A stretch of 64,000 nt of DNA from Sulfurimonas aquatica (GTDB lineage Bacteria; Campylobacterota; Campylobacteria; Campylobacterales; Sulfurimonadaceae): the NCBI RefSeq assembly GCF_017357825.1, contig NZ_CP046072.1, positions 806,001 through 870,000 of the forward strand, given 5' to 3'. Under the pieces are notes generated by a model. The model saw only the letters and a program-made list of their open reading frames with translations, was not told the DNA's origin and searched no databases. Both the position numbers and the translations under genes were made by a program. Shown piece by piece: positions 7,640-16,957 of the stretch; position 1 is the stretch's first letter; each line of letters begins with the position of its first letter.

Positions 7640-10259
7640 AGTACACGAAATTGCAAAAGAACTGGGTATAGCTTCAAAAGACGTTTTAGATAAAGCAAAA
7701 AAAATGGGTCTTGAAGTTAAGTCTGCGCAAAGTGTAGTTACAATGGAACAAGCTGAAGGGATAGCAAACTATATAATGAATGGTGATGATGAGCCAGAAG
7801 TTGCACCTGCAAAGCCAACAGTAAAAAAAGTTAAAAGTGAAACTTCTAACGCAGCTGTTGAAACTCCTAAAGAAGATACAAAAAAAATCGTTGAAGAGAA
7901 AGTAGAAGAGACTCCTCCCGTAAAAGCTGTAGAAAAGACCCAAGAAGCAAAAGTTGAAGTAGTCGAAGCTGTAGAAGCTACAGAAAAAGTTGAAGCTAAA
8001 GCTGAAATTAAAGAGAAAGAGGAAGCTCCTAAGAGTGCTACATCTGGTATAAAAGTTGTTACCCCAACTATTAGACCAGGACTTAAGAAAAGTGGTTTAA
8101 AGATTGTTAAAAAGAAAAAGCCAAAAGTAGAAGAGAACTTTTCATTACCTCAAAAACAAGCCTCAGTATCATCATATGGAAAGATGAGTGCTGAAGTTTT
8201 AGAGGAACTTGCTCAAAAGAAAAAGAATAAATCATCATCAAGTAATGCTAGAAAGCAAGAACAAGGTAAGAGAATTGACATTTTTGGTGGGACAATGAGC
8301 GATGTTTCCATGGATATGGATGATCAAGTAGTACTACTTGATTTAAACTCTACAGAACGTGCTCCACTTCCTGCTGAAGAGCAAAGAAAGCCTCGTGCAC
8401 CTAAGCCAGCTGGAAGAAATGCAAATAAAAAAGCAGCTCCACGTGGTAGAAAAGTTCGTAAAGATAAGCGTAAAAAATATGCAAAAGCAACTCAAGAAGA
8501 TGAGATCATCACTCATGTAGAGATTCCTGAAGATATTCGCGTTTACGAATTTGCAGAAGCTCTTAATCGCCCAATATCTGACATCATCAAAGTTCTTTTT
8601 GATCTTGGTATGATGATGACTAAAAATGATTTCCTTGGAAATGATGAAATTGAAATTCTTTCTGAAGAGTTTGAAGTTGAAGTAACTATTATTGACCCTA
8701 AAGATGAGTTTACTCATGATGAAGAGGATATAGAAGAAGATCCAGATGCAACAGAACGTGCTCCTGTTATTACGATAATGGGTCATGTTGACCATGGTAA
8801 AACATCACTTCTTGATGCAATCCGTAAAGCAAAAGTAACAGATGGCGAAGCTGGTGGGATTACTCAACATATTGGTGCATATACAATTGAACAACATGGC
8901 AAAGCAATTACGTTTATAGATACACCGGGACATGCCGCGTTTAGTCACATGCGTCAAAAAGGTACAGATATAACAGATATTATTATCATTGTTGTTGCTG
9001 CTGATGATGGTGTGAAGCCACAAACTCTTGAAGTTATAAAAATGGCTCAAGAATCTGGTGCTCCTATAATTGTGGCGCTTAACAAAATGGATAAAGAGAC
9101 TGCACAACCAGATATGGTTAAAGGCCAGATGGCTGAACATGGAATCTCTCCAGTTGATTGGGGTGGAGATATAGAATTTGTGCCAGTTTCTGCTAAATCA
9201 GGAATGGGTATTGATGATCTACTTGAAAACATCCTTACAACAGCTGAGATACTAGAGCTTAAAGCAAATGAAAATGCACTTGCAAAAGCAGCTGTTATAG
9301 AGTCTTCTCTTGAAAAAGGTCGTGGTCCAGTTGCAACTGTAATAGTTCAAAATGGTACTCTTAGAGTTGGAGATTATGTTGTTTGTGGTGCAGCTTATGG
9401 TCGCGTTAAAGCGATGATGGATGAGCATAATAAGCAAGTTAAAACTCTTTTACCATCTCATACTGCAGTAATCGCAGGTCTGAACGAAGTTCCAGCTTCT
9501 GGTGAAGTTATGACTGTTATGCAAAATGAAAAAGAGGCAAAAGAGTTTGCTCTTAAACGCCACGAATACGACAGACATAAAGAACTTTCAATTAGTACGA
9601 AATCTTCATTAGAAGATATGACTGCTATGATTGCAGAGGGTAAACTGAAATCTCTTAAAGTTGTTCTTAAAACAGATGTTCATGGTACGCTTGAAGCTAT
9701 TAAATCATCTATTACAGCACTTAGAAATGATGAAGTAAAAGTAAACATCATCTCTAGCGGTGTTGGTGGAATTACTGAAAATGACGTTGAACTTGTTAAT
9801 AACTCCGAAAACTGTGTACTTCTAGGATTTAATGTTCGTCCTACTGGTGCAGTTAAAGCATCTGCTAAGCAAAAAGGTGTTGAGATTAAAACATACTCAA
9901 TTATCTACCAACTAATAGATGATATTACTGGTATGCTTACTGGAATGATGTCTCCAAAATATACTGAAGAAAATACTGGTCAAGCAGAAGTTAGAGAAGT
10001 GTTTAAAATTCCTAAAGGACTTGTTGCCGGATCTGTCGTTGTTGAAGGACGTCTTATCCGTGGTGGTATGGTTCGTGTTATTCGTGATGGAGTTGTACAT
10101 TACGAAGGTGAACTTACTTCACTTAAACGTTTTAAAGATGATGTAGAAGAGATTGGTAATGGTTATGAGTGTGGTGTTGTCATTAGTGGATATGATGACG
10201 TTGTACCTGGAGATATACTTGAAACTTTCAAAAAAGTTGAGCAAAAAGTTAGTTTATAA
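7623..10259 (+). CDS. infB: Translation initiation factor IF-2
   Basis: GTPase that delivers initiator fMet-tRNA to the 30S subunit and promotes subunit joining. The 878-residue protein begins with an IF2-N type domain ([20 protein letters not shown]), then a long Lys/Glu/Ala-rich low-complexity linker to about residue 280, a second IF2-N domain near 300-350, and the G domain from about 380 with GHVDHGKTS (G1), a [12 protein letters not shown]3 element and NKMD (G4). The C-terminal domains II to IV follow. The low-complexity linker is biased to charged residues, as usual in IF-2. The start lies inside ylxR; rbfA and rimP follow after a structured 76-bp gap. Confidence 0.98.
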   Translation: MIEKVRVHEIAKELGIASKDVLDKAKKMGLEVKSAQSVVTMEQAEGIANYIMNGDDEPEVAPAKPTVKKVKSETSNAAVETPKEDTKKIVEEKVEETPPVKAVEKTQEAKVEVVEAVEATEKVEAKAEIKEKEEAPKSATSGIKVVTPTIRPGLKKSGLKIVKKKKPKVEENFSLPQKQASVSSYGKMSAEVLEELAQKKKNKSSSSNARKQEQGKRIDIFGGTMSDVSMDMDDQVVLLDLNSTERAPLPAEEQRKPRAPKPAGRNANKKAAPRGRKVRKDKRKKYAKATQEDEIITHVEIPEDIRVYEFAEALNRPISDIIKVLFDLGMMMTKNDFLGNDEIEILSEEFEVEVTIIDPKDEFTHDEEDIEEDPDATERAPVITIMGHVDHGKTSLLDAIRKAKVTDGEAGGITQHIGAYTIEQHGKAITFIDTPGHAAFSHMRQKGTDITDIIIIVVAADDGVKPQTLEVIKMAQESGAPIIVALNKMDKETAQPDMVKGQMAEHGISPVDWGGDIEFVPVSAKSGMGIDDLLENILTTAEILELKANENALAKAAVIESSLEKGRGPVATVIVQNGTLRVGDYVVCGAAYGRVKAMMDEHNKQVKTLLPSHTAVIAGLNEVPASGEVMTVMQNEKEAKEFALKRHEYDRHKELSISTKSSLEDMTAMIAEGKLKSLKVVLKTDVHGTLEAIKSSITALRNDEVKVNIISSGVGGITENDVELVNNSENCVLLGFNVRPTGAVKASAKQKGVEIKTYSIIYQLIDDITGMLTGMMSPKYTEENTGQAEVREVFKIPKGLVAGSVVVEGRLIRGGMVRVIRDGVVHYEGELTSLKRFKDDVEEIGNGYECGVVISGYDDVVPGDILETFKKVEQKVSL

Positions 10260-10274
10260 TAAACTATTCCCATT

Positions 10275-10317
10275 GTAGCAGTGAGGACGTCTTGTCCTCG
10301 AAGCTTGCTAAATCTAC
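10275..10317 (+). other. Hairpin between infB and rbfA
   Basis: The gap contains a strong stem-loop: GAGGAC at 10283-10288 pairs with GTCCTC at 10294-10299 around a five-base loop, and TAGCA at 10276-10280 pairs with TGCTA at 10306-10310 outside it. GTAG (10275-10278) and CTAC (10314-10317) offer an alternative closing pair. No T run follows, so it is not a typical Rho-independent terminator. It is more GC-rich than its surroundings and could be an mRNA processing or stability element. Confidence 0.55.
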
Positions 10318-10335
10318 CAAGATAAAAGGTGCATA

Positions 10336-10704
10336 ATGACAGAAGCACAAATAAAGCTAAAACGTACAGAATCTGTTCTTTTAGAACTAATCCCCCAAGC
10401 ACTTGGCTCTATGAATGATAAACGACTTCATGAACTTAATGTTGTAGAAGTTGTATGTTCTCGTGGTAAAAGTGACGCAAAAGTTTATATAAATCCGTAT
10501 GAATATACAGAACAAGAAAAACGAGACTATCTTAAGCTGTTAAGAAATGCCCGACCTATTGTTGAAACCTATTGTCTTAAAGATCAAGGTTGGTATCGCT
10601 GTCCAAAATTCACATTTGAATTTGACGAACAACTTAAAAAATCACAAAATCTTGAAGAACTGTTTAAACGCATAGCAAAAGATACTAAAGAGGAAGAGTC
10701 ATGA
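10336..10704 (+). CDS. rbfA: Ribosome-binding factor A
   Basis: KH-fold factor needed for 16S rRNA 5'-end maturation and cold adaptation. The 122-residue protein has the family pattern of an N-terminal helix (LKRTESVLLELIPQALGSM), a central strand with VVEVVCSRGKSDAKVYINP and a C-terminal PKFTFEFDEQLKKSQNLEEL element matching the RbfA 'L.F..D...' motif before the final helix. The assignment is strengthened by its place between infB and rimP. An AAAGGTG ribosome site precedes the ATG. The stop overlaps the rimP start (ATGA). Confidence 0.92.
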   Translation: MTEAQIKLKRTESVLLELIPQALGSMNDKRLHELNVVEVVCSRGKSDAKVYINPYEYTEQEKRDYLKLLRNARPIVETYCLKDQGWYRCPKFTFEFDEQLKKSQNLEELFKRIAKDTKEEES

Positions 10705-11150
10705 GTTTACAAAGCGATATAGAGTCGGTAATAAAATCTGTAGGACTAGAGCTATATGACGCTGTAGTTGTAAGTGAAAATGATGAAACAATATACCGCA
10801 TAAGTGTTATATCAACTGACATTGAAGATGGCAAACGTAAGGGAGTTAGTCTTGATACATGTGTTGACTTAACACATCTTATCTCTCCTCTACTTGACGT
10901 AACACCTCCAGTTTCAGGTGAATACAGACTTGAAGTTGGAACTGCTGGTATTGAGAGAAAGCTCTCATCAATAGCTCATTACAAAAAAAGTATAGGTGAA
11001 AAGGTCTCTTTAGTGCACTCTGGTAAAGAAAAAACTAGAGGTACTCTAAGTAAAGTAGAAGGCTCTAAAGTTTTCGTAGAGAGTGAAGGTGAAATTACTG
11101 AAATAGAGTTCAATGATATTACTAAAGCTAAAACTTACTTTGAATGGTAA
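10701..11150 (+). CDS. rimP: Ribosome maturation factor RimP
   Basis: Assembly factor for the 30S subunit. The 149-residue protein follows the family layout: an N-terminal alpha/beta domain (QSDIESVIKSVGLELYDAVV), the conserved VSLDTCVDLTHLISPLLDV segment near 50, SGEYRLEVGTAGIERKLSS near 72 (the family SPGl.RPL motif is altered here to TAGIERKL) and a C-terminal SH3-like domain. It overlaps rbfA by four bases, completing the ylxR-infB-rbfA-rimP translation operon. Confidence 0.93.
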   Translation: MSLQSDIESVIKSVGLELYDAVVVSENDETIYRISVISTDIEDGKRKGVSLDTCVDLTHLISPLLDVTPPVSGEYRLEVGTAGIERKLSSIAHYKKSIGEKVSLVHSGKEKTRGTLSKVEGSKVFVESEGEITEIEFNDITKAKTYFEW

Positions 11151-11165
11151 ACTAACAAAACAATA

Positions 11166-12173
11166 ATGATAATAAATCATAACTTTTATATGAAATTAGC
11201 CTTAGATGAGGCTTGGAAGTATCAAGGTTTTACCTATCCTAATCCAGCCGTTGGCTGCGCTATTCTTTCTCCAAGTAGAGAGATTTTAGCAGTCGAAGCA
11301 CATCACCGCTCAGGTGAAGCGCATGCTGAAGTAAACGCTCTAAAATCCGCTTATTATAAACTCACAAATGACGCATATATTTTATCACTAGAAACTTCAG
11401 CGGATATACACGCTTACCTTATAAATAATCATAATAATATGTTTAACAACTGCTCACTATATACAACTCTTGAACCTTGTTCTCATTATGGCAAAACGCC
11501 ATCATGCGCTTCATTAATTAGTGAGTTAAGCTTTAAAGATGTATATGTTGGAAGTTATGATACAAATAAAAAAGCTCAAAATGGAAATACAATTTTACAA
11601 AAAAATGGTGTTAAAGTAGTAAGTGAAATATTACACAATGAATGTGAAAACCTACTATTTCCTTTTAAAAAGTTCTTAGAGGGCAGATTCGTTTTTTTTA
11701 AATGGGCGCAGCGTTTAAACGCAACGACTGATGATGGAATCATTAGCTCACATGAATCAAGAGTTGACGTACATAAAATGAGGGATGTATGTGACTTACT
11801 TGTTATTGGTGGGAATAGCGTACGAGTTGATAGACCAACACTTGATGCTAGATTAGTGGATGGTAAAGCTCCTGACATATTAATAATTTCAAGAGATAAA
11901 GAGTTTGACAGAAATATTCCTCTTTTTAATGTCAAAAATAGAAAGGTATTTGTAGAAGATAACTTTTCAAAACTTAGCGAATATAAAAACATAATGATTG
12001 AGGGTACTTCAAAAATGTATGAGCTTTCACGTGAGTATGTTGATCTATACTTATGTTATTTAGCGCCTACTTTTGGTGGAAGTAGTGGATTTGATAATAT
12101 TAACGATAAGTTTGATATTTTAAATGTTAGACAAGCGGATGAAGATATAATTATGTGGATGAAAAGGATATAA
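11166..12173 (+). CDS. ribD: Riboflavin biosynthesis deaminase/reductase RibD
   Basis: Bifunctional enzyme for the second and third steps of riboflavin synthesis. The N-terminal deaminase shows ALDEAWKYQGFTYPNPAVGC, the zinc motif HAEVNAL near residue 56 and TLEPCSHYGKTPSC near 101-114. The C-terminal reductase shows LVIGGNSVRVDRPTLDARLV near 217-236. The gap between HAEV and the PC pair is about 25 residues longer than in the E. coli enzyme, giving an insertion (about residues 68-92). Total length, 335, is slightly short. The gene lies 15 bases after rimP and two bases before ubiE. Confidence 0.94.
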   Translation: MIINHNFYMKLALDEAWKYQGFTYPNPAVGCAILSPSREILAVEAHHRSGEAHAEVNALKSAYYKLTNDAYILSLETSADIHAYLINNHNNMFNNCSLYTTLEPCSHYGKTPSCASLISELSFKDVYVGSYDTNKKAQNGNTILQKNGVKVVSEILHNECENLLFPFKKFLEGRFVFFKWAQRLNATTDDGIISSHESRVDVHKMRDVCDLLVIGGNSVRVDRPTLDARLVDGKAPDILIISRDKEFDRNIPLFNVKNRKVFVEDNFSKLSEYKNIMIEGTSKMYELSREYVDLYLCYLAPTFGGSSGFDNINDKFDILNVRQADEDIIMWMKRI

Positions 12174-12175
12174 AT

Positions 12176-12910
12176 ATGAGTTCTCACGGAAAACAAAATA
12201 AGCAAAAACAAGAGAAAATTGTCTCAATGTTTGATGATATCGCTCCAACGTACGATACAGCAAATCGCGTTATGAGTATGGGCGTTGACAAGTCCTGGAG
12301 ACGAAAGGCTTGTGATTTGGCTTATGAATTTTCTGCTAAAGATTCATTAGATAAAATTGTTGACGTAGCTTGTGGAACTGGTGATATGATGGATTTTTGG
12401 CGAGATCGCGCTGAAAAATCGGGTATCGTTATTGGTGAGATAGTAGGGGTTGATCCATCAAATGGCATGGTGGACGTAGCTCGTAAAAAATATCCAAAAT
12501 TTCATTATCATATATCAAAAGCGACAGAAATTCCACTTGAAGATGAGAGTTCAGACATATTAAGCATAACGTACGGTATACGTAACGTTGTTGAACGCGA
12601 AGAGGCTTTGGTTGAATTTAATCGTGTACTTAAAAAAGACGGACTTGTCGTAATCTTAGAGTTTATGAAAAATGAAAACCCATCTTTTCTTGGAAAAATT
12701 AGAGATTTCTATATGAATAAGATACTTCCAAAAGTTGGTGGTTTTATCTCTAAAAACTTAGAAGCTTATGAGTATCTTCCTAACTCTATAGAAGATTTCT
12801 CTACGGTTGAAAATATGCAAAATGAGCTAAAAAGTGCTGGTTTTGATATACTATACACAAAAAGTTTTTCTATGGACATATCTACTCTTATAATCGCTAA
12901 GAAAAGATAA
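12176..12910 (+). CDS. ubiE: Demethylmenaquinone methyltransferase (UbiE/MenG)
   Basis: SAM-dependent C-methylation that turns demethylmenaquinone into menaquinone, the respiratory quinone of this phylum. After a short hydrophilic lead (MSSHGKQNKQKQEKIVSMFD) come IAPTYDTANRVMSMGVDKSW, the SAM loop VDVACGTGDMMDF near residue 60 and the UbiE signature SDILSITYGIRNVVEREEAL near 124, ending with a STVENMQNEL helix. The ATG at 12176 is chosen; the frame is open to 12155 inside ribD, but the first ATG after the ribD stop gives the normal length of about 244 residues. The futalosine-type deaminase encoded nearby on the other strand belongs to the same quinone pathway. Confidence 0.92.
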   Translation: MSSHGKQNKQKQEKIVSMFDDIAPTYDTANRVMSMGVDKSWRRKACDLAYEFSAKDSLDKIVDVACGTGDMMDFWRDRAEKSGIVIGEIVGVDPSNGMVDVARKKYPKFHYHISKATEIPLEDESSDILSITYGIRNVVEREEALVEFNRVLKKDGLVVILEFMKNENPSFLGKIRDFYMNKILPKVGGFISKNLEAYEYLPNSIEDFSTVENMQNELKSAGFDILYTKSFSMDISTLIIAKKR

Positions 12911-12918
12911 CTCCTTTA

Positions 12919-14172
12919 ATGAATACACTTAGCGTCTCAGCGCTTAATGAGCAGATTAAGGGTTTACTAGAAGAGAGTTTTAGTCGTATTTTTGTAGAGG
13001 GTGAACTCTCTCGCATTACGTTTCACAACTCTGGCCATGTATACTTTACTTTAAAAGACTCCTCTTCAACTTTAAGTGCCGTAATGTTTCGAGGAAATGC
13101 TTCAAAGCTCAAGTTCCAGCTTAAAGAGGGACTTAAAGTTGTAGTTGATGGAGCTATTACTCTATATAAACCTCGTGGAAGCTATCAAATTAACTGTTTT
13201 TCAATTGAACCCGCTGGTCATGGAGCGTTAGCGCTAGCCTTTGAGCAGTTAAAAGAAAAGCTTGCGTTAAAGGGTTACTTTTCTAGCGACTTAAAAAAAC
13301 AACTTCCAAAATTTCCTTCGCGTTTAGCTTTAATCACGTCAGCGACGGGGGCTGCGCTTCAAGATATGCTTAGAGTCGCTAACGGTCGATATAGACTACT
13401 AGAGATAGATATATATGATGTATTAGTTCAGGGTCAAAACGCCGCATTGGAAATATCAAACGCCATTAGAAATGCTGATAATAAAAATTATGACCTTATG
13501 GTTATAGGGCGTGGTGGAGGAAGCATAGAAGATCTCTGGGCGTTTAATGAAGAGATAGTCGCAGACACTATCTTTAATGCTGCTACTCCTATAGTATCCG
13601 CTGTTGGACATGAGATAGACTGGGTTATAAGTGACTTTGTATCTGATGTAAGAGCCCCAACGCCAAGTGCCGCGATGGAGATTGTGCTTCCTGATACTAA
13701 CGAGCTTTACCAATACTTAGATTCCATATCTTCTCAGATGACACAGATTTTAAAGCAAAAGATATACAATAAAAACCAAGAGTTAGAACATCTAAGAAAA
13801 TCTTACGCTCAGCACTCTGTTGAGAAAAAAATGATGAATAAAAAAGAAGAGATAACTAAATTAACTGAGGCATACTCTCAAGCAGTATCTTATAAGTTTC
13901 AAAATTTTGCACGTGAAGTTGAGTATATAAAATCAAACTATCCTCAAGCTATTAATTCAAAACTGACACAAGCTAAAAGTCAAATAGAACATATAAGAAA
14001 AATGTTTGAGTCTAATCATCCTAAACTCAAAAGCAAGAGAGGCTTTGCTCAAGTCTCTAAAGATGAAAAGGTAATAGATATAGCTGATTTAAAAGTTGAT
14101 GAGATATTTGAAGTGCAAAGCGATACAATAGCTATAAGTGCTAAGGTTATCAAAAAGGAAAAAATTATATGA
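12919..14172 (+). CDS. xseA: Exodeoxyribonuclease VII large subunit
   Basis: Large subunit of the ATP-independent single-strand exonuclease ExoVII. The 417-residue protein has an N-terminal OB-fold (LSVSALNEQIKGLLEESFSR, then VEGELSRITFHNSGHVYFTL), the catalytic domain with ALITSATGAALQDML near residue 138, VIGRGGGSIEDLWAFNEE near 196 and VSAVGHEIDWVISDFVSDVR, then long C-terminal coiled-coil helices. No xseB is visible beside it. The stop overlaps the start of the FmdE-like gene as ATGA. Confidence 0.96.
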   Translation: MNTLSVSALNEQIKGLLEESFSRIFVEGELSRITFHNSGHVYFTLKDSSSTLSAVMFRGNASKLKFQLKEGLKVVVDGAITLYKPRGSYQINCFSIEPAGHGALALAFEQLKEKLALKGYFSSDLKKQLPKFPSRLALITSATGAALQDMLRVANGRYRLLEIDIYDVLVQGQNAALEISNAIRNADNKNYDLMVIGRGGGSIEDLWAFNEEIVADTIFNAATPIVSAVGHEIDWVISDFVSDVRAPTPSAAMEIVLPDTNELYQYLDSISSQMTQILKQKIYNKNQELEHLRKSYAQHSVEKKMMNKKEEITKLTEAYSQAVSYKFQNFAREVEYIKSNYPQAINSKLTQAKSQIEHIRKMFESNHPKLKSKRGFAQVSKDEKVIDIADLKVDEIFEVQSDTIAISAKVIKKEKII

Positions 14173-14768
14173 ATTATCCAGAGTTTTTTAAAACTATAAA
14201 GCCTATAAAAGTAAAAGATCCTCTCTCGCAAGTTTTAGGCGCTTTTGAAGCAGGTGAGTATGAGTTTTCTTATCTTGATGTTGTAAAATCTGCAGGACAT
14301 TCATGTCCAACTGTTGCAGGTGCTTATATAATAACTCAAGAGGCACTTAAAGTTCTCTTCTTTGAGCAAAGAGCAGTTCGTGGCAATATAAAAGTTGAAT
14401 TTGAAGAGTCGCTAGAAGAGGGGGTGGCAGGCGTTGTGGGCAACGTTATCTCTCAGATTACAGGTGCGACTGATAAGAGTGGCTTCAAAGGACTACAAGG
14501 TCAATTTGCTCGTCATTCACTAATGGCCTTTAATGCTGATATAGACGCATCGGCGAGATTTACAAGGGTAGACACAGGTAAAAGGGTTGACGTTACTTAT
14601 AACCCAGAAGCAATAAAGCCAAACCCAAATATGATGAAGTTAATGAAAAAGCTTAGTTCAGGTGAATCAACGCCCGAAGAGGTAAAAGAGTTTGGAGAAC
14701 TTTGGCAAGAGAGAGTTCAAAGAATCTTTGAAAACTTGGATGCCGTTGTGGAAGTTAACGAACTCTAA
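14169..14768 (+). CDS. FmdE-like protein
   Basis: A 199-residue protein with the pattern SAGHSCPTVAGAYIITQEAL near residue 40, which resembles the conserved N-terminal helix of FmdE, a protein first seen in operons for molybdenum formylmethanofuran dehydrogenase. The remainder has a VGNVISQITGATDKSGFKGL segment, also FmdE-like, and a charged helical C terminus. No methanofuran enzyme is expected in this lineage, so the role is unknown; a metal- or molybdopterin-linked function is only a guess. It is coupled to xseA by a four-base overlap and ends one base from the convergent sppA stop. Confidence 0.6.
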   Translation: MNYPEFFKTIKPIKVKDPLSQVLGAFEAGEYEFSYLDVVKSAGHSCPTVAGAYIITQEALKVLFFEQRAVRGNIKVEFEESLEEGVAGVVGNVISQITGATDKSGFKGLQGQFARHSLMAFNADIDASARFTRVDTGKRVDVTYNPEAIKPNPNMMKLMKKLSSGESTPEEVKEFGELWQERVQRIFENLDAVVEVNEL

Positions 14769-14769
14769 A

Positions 14770-15639
14770 TTATTTTAAGCTTATTGATGGAAAGTATGTG
14801 TGAAGAGTTACTGCAGTAGATGCAGAGAGCTTTTTCATGATAAGGTCAAACTTATCTTCTTTATTCCAAACGGCTTCTTTAACGCCACTCAAGGCTACGA
14901 CCTCCGCTTTAGCGTCATAAGCCACGCCAATGGAGTCCACTAAACCAACTTCCATCGCTTGAGCGGCTGTGAAAATATGCGCATTTGCAAAGAAGTCGCG
15001 TTTATCAAACTCTAAATTTCTTGCATCAGCCACATCTTTTGTAAACATATTATATGTTCCATGTATTACTTTATTTAGCTCATTTACCTCATAGGCCTCC
15101 CAAGCTCTATCTGGAGTACCTACTTTTTTATATTTTCCTGCTTGAACACTTTGAGATTTAACACCAATTTTTTCCATTACTTCACTCAGGTCAGCCCCTT
15201 GCATTATAACGCCAATGCTTCCTATCATACTCCCAGGATTTGCTATAATTTTGTCAGCCCAGATACTTGCATAGTAGCTTCCGCTAGCCATTGTCCCCTT
15301 CGCATATGCAACAACTGGTTTTTTCTCTTTTAAACGTTTAATGGCATACGCTATCTCAACAGAGGGCGCTACAGCTCCACCAGGTGAGTTTATACTGAGT
15401 AGAACGCCTTTTATCGATTCTTTCTCTGCTGCTTCATCTATTTGCTTTACAATTGCCGTCGCGTCCATTATGGGACCGACTAAAGAGATCTCTTGAAGGT
15501 TGTTGGTAGTTAAGTCGCTTTCACTTTGTGGAGCAAAAAGTAAAAACAGTATGAGAAGAAATATCATAGCTTTGAAATGTTCTTGAATAAACTTCATCGG
15601 TATCGTGATTGGTAAAAATAACTTTTTTATAAATTCCAT
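14770..15639 (-). CDS. sppA: Signal peptide peptidase SppA (short form)
   Basis: Membrane-bound serine protease that degrades cleaved signal peptides. The 289-residue protein has one N-terminal transmembrane segment (about residues 24-38), then the ClpP/crotonase-like fold with INSPGGAVAPSVEIAYAI near 84, the nucleophile Ser in KGTMASGSYYAS near 116, and the probable catalytic Lys in QAGKYKKVGTPDRAW near 168. It matches the single-domain SppA of Gram-positives and Campylobacterota rather than the tandem 618-residue E. coli form. Its 3' end abuts the FmdE-like gene with a single base between the stops. Confidence 0.93.
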   Translation of the reverse strand: MEFIKKLFLPITIPMKFIQEHFKAMIFLLILFLLFAPQSESDLTTNNLQEISLVGPIMDATAIVKQIDEAAEKESIKGVLLSINSPGGAVAPSVEIAYAIKRLKEKKPVVAYAKGTMASGSYYASIWADKIIANPGSMIGSIGVIMQGADLSEVMEKIGVKSQSVQAGKYKKVGTPDRAWEAYEVNELNKVIHGTYNMFTKDVADARNLEFDKRDFFANAHIFTAAQAMEVGLVDSIGVAYDAKAEVVALSGVKEAVWNKEDKFDLIMKKLSASTAVTLHTYFPSISLK

Positions 15640-15683
15640 AAATAATCCTAGTTTTAAGTTTTGTAAATATATCTAGCAGTTGA

Positions 15684-16913
15684 CTAAAGGGTATCTGTAT
15701 CTTTTTCAAGTTTACCATTTATATAAACTTTTGAGATGTTATAACGATGCAAGATAAGGTGCACTGCTAACTCTTGCGTAGGTGGCGAGTCTAAATCTAA
15801 AACAATCATATCTGCATTTCTCCCCTCAGAAATCTCTCCCGTATTTAAGCCAAGCGCGTCAGCAGCATTTATTGTCACTGCTTTAATAAGTGAATTTGCA
15901 AAATCTACAAGAGGCGCATTTGCATGTGTAAATAGAGATATTTTCATCTCTTCAAAGAGATCAAGTTTATAGTTTGAACTTAGTCCATCTGTTGCAACTA
16001 TCCAGCGAATATTTTTATCATTGAGAGTTTTAATATTTAATATCCCATTACCTAATAGTCTGTTAGAAATAGGGCAATGAATGATAGTATGCTTCTCTTT
16101 TGCAATATGACTTAGTTCACTATCATCTGCCTGTACTCCATGCGTTAACAGCGTTTCGTAGCCATTAAAGTACTCTAGAAACTCTTTAGAATCAGATACT
16201 TTAGTGTTTTGTTTAAGAAGTTTTTGAAAAAAATCTTTAAAATCACCCTGGCTTTTATCTAGCCAGTCCCTCTCTGCTTCACTTTCCATAAAGTGAGCAG
16301 TAAGTTTTAACTTTTCATTTTTTACTATTTCAAGCGCTTTTTTAATAAGTACTGGATGAACGGAATAGGGAGAGTGAATCGCAACTGCTGGGTGAAAACC
16401 TTCGCGTTTAACAGTTTTTGAAGCGTCTAAACGCGAGAGAAAGTCTGTAAAAAGTGCATCTGCCATTGTTGCTTGAGAACCTATAAGCTCATTAAAGTAT
16501 ACAACATTCTGTTTTGCATTTGCACATACGTCTAGGTCCATCCCATGTGAACTTATCGCACCAAATGTTGTAATTCCAGAATTTAGCATGTCATCACATG
16601 CCTTACTCATACAGTTTGAATCACATCCACCTATTAAATCTTCACGGTTTTCTATTACGCTATAAAGCCATCCCATAAAGTCACCATAACTAAGTTCTGT
16701 TGTATTTCCTGAGAACTCTATATGTACATGAGCGTTAATAAGTCCTGGCATAAGTAGAGAGTTTTCTCTCAAAGTTGTGATTGAAGCATCAGGGTACTCA
16801 TCTAAGAGCTCGTCTAAGGGAGCTATTTTATGTATTTTTTTCTCAAATGCTATAGAGAGGTTAGATGTTACTCTATCATTCATAAGTATGAAGTGAGGTG
16901 TTATTATTTGCAT
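15684..16913 (-). CDS. mqnX: Amidohydrolase, probable aminodeoxyfutalosine deaminase
   Basis: A 409-residue cytosolic metal-dependent hydrolase of the ATZ/TRZ (chlorohydrolase) type. Metal ligands are seen as HAHVEFSGN near residue 61, AIHSPYSVHP near 178, AHFMESEAERDWL near 206 and VATDGLSSNYKLDL near 307. In Campylobacterota this family includes the deaminase that converts aminodeoxyfutalosine to futalosine for menaquinone synthesis; HAHVEFSGN and ELSYGDFMGWLYSVIENRE look like that subgroup. The specific function is inference from family and from the nearby menaquinone methyltransferase; another adenosine-like substrate is possible. Confidence 0.75.
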   Translation of the reverse strand: MQIITPHFILMNDRVTSNLSIAFEKKIHKIAPLDELLDEYPDASITTLRENSLLMPGLINAHVHIEFSGNTTELSYGDFMGWLYSVIENREDLIGGCDSNCMSKACDDMLNSGITTFGAISSHGMDLDVCANAKQNVVYFNELIGSQATMADALFTDFLSRLDASKTVKREGFHPAVAIHSPYSVHPVLIKKALEIVKNEKLKLTAHFMESEAERDWLDKSQGDFKDFFQKLLKQNTKVSDSKEFLEYFNGYETLLTHGVQADDSELSHIAKEKHTIIHCPISNRLLGNGILNIKTLNDKNIRWIVATDGLSSNYKLDLFEEMKISLFTHANAPLVDFANSLIKAVTINAADALGLNTGEISEGRNADMIVLDLDSPPTQELAVHLILHRYNISKVYINGKLEKDTDTL

Positions 16914-16957
16914 AGTTTCTCTTTTAGTAGTTTTTATTTATCTATAAAGTATTCAAA

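Noticed and set aside
8343-9437. Long antisense frames inside infB
   Set aside because: Phe/Ile/Cys/Asn-rich translations mirror the sense codons; no start context. infB is certain on the plus strand.
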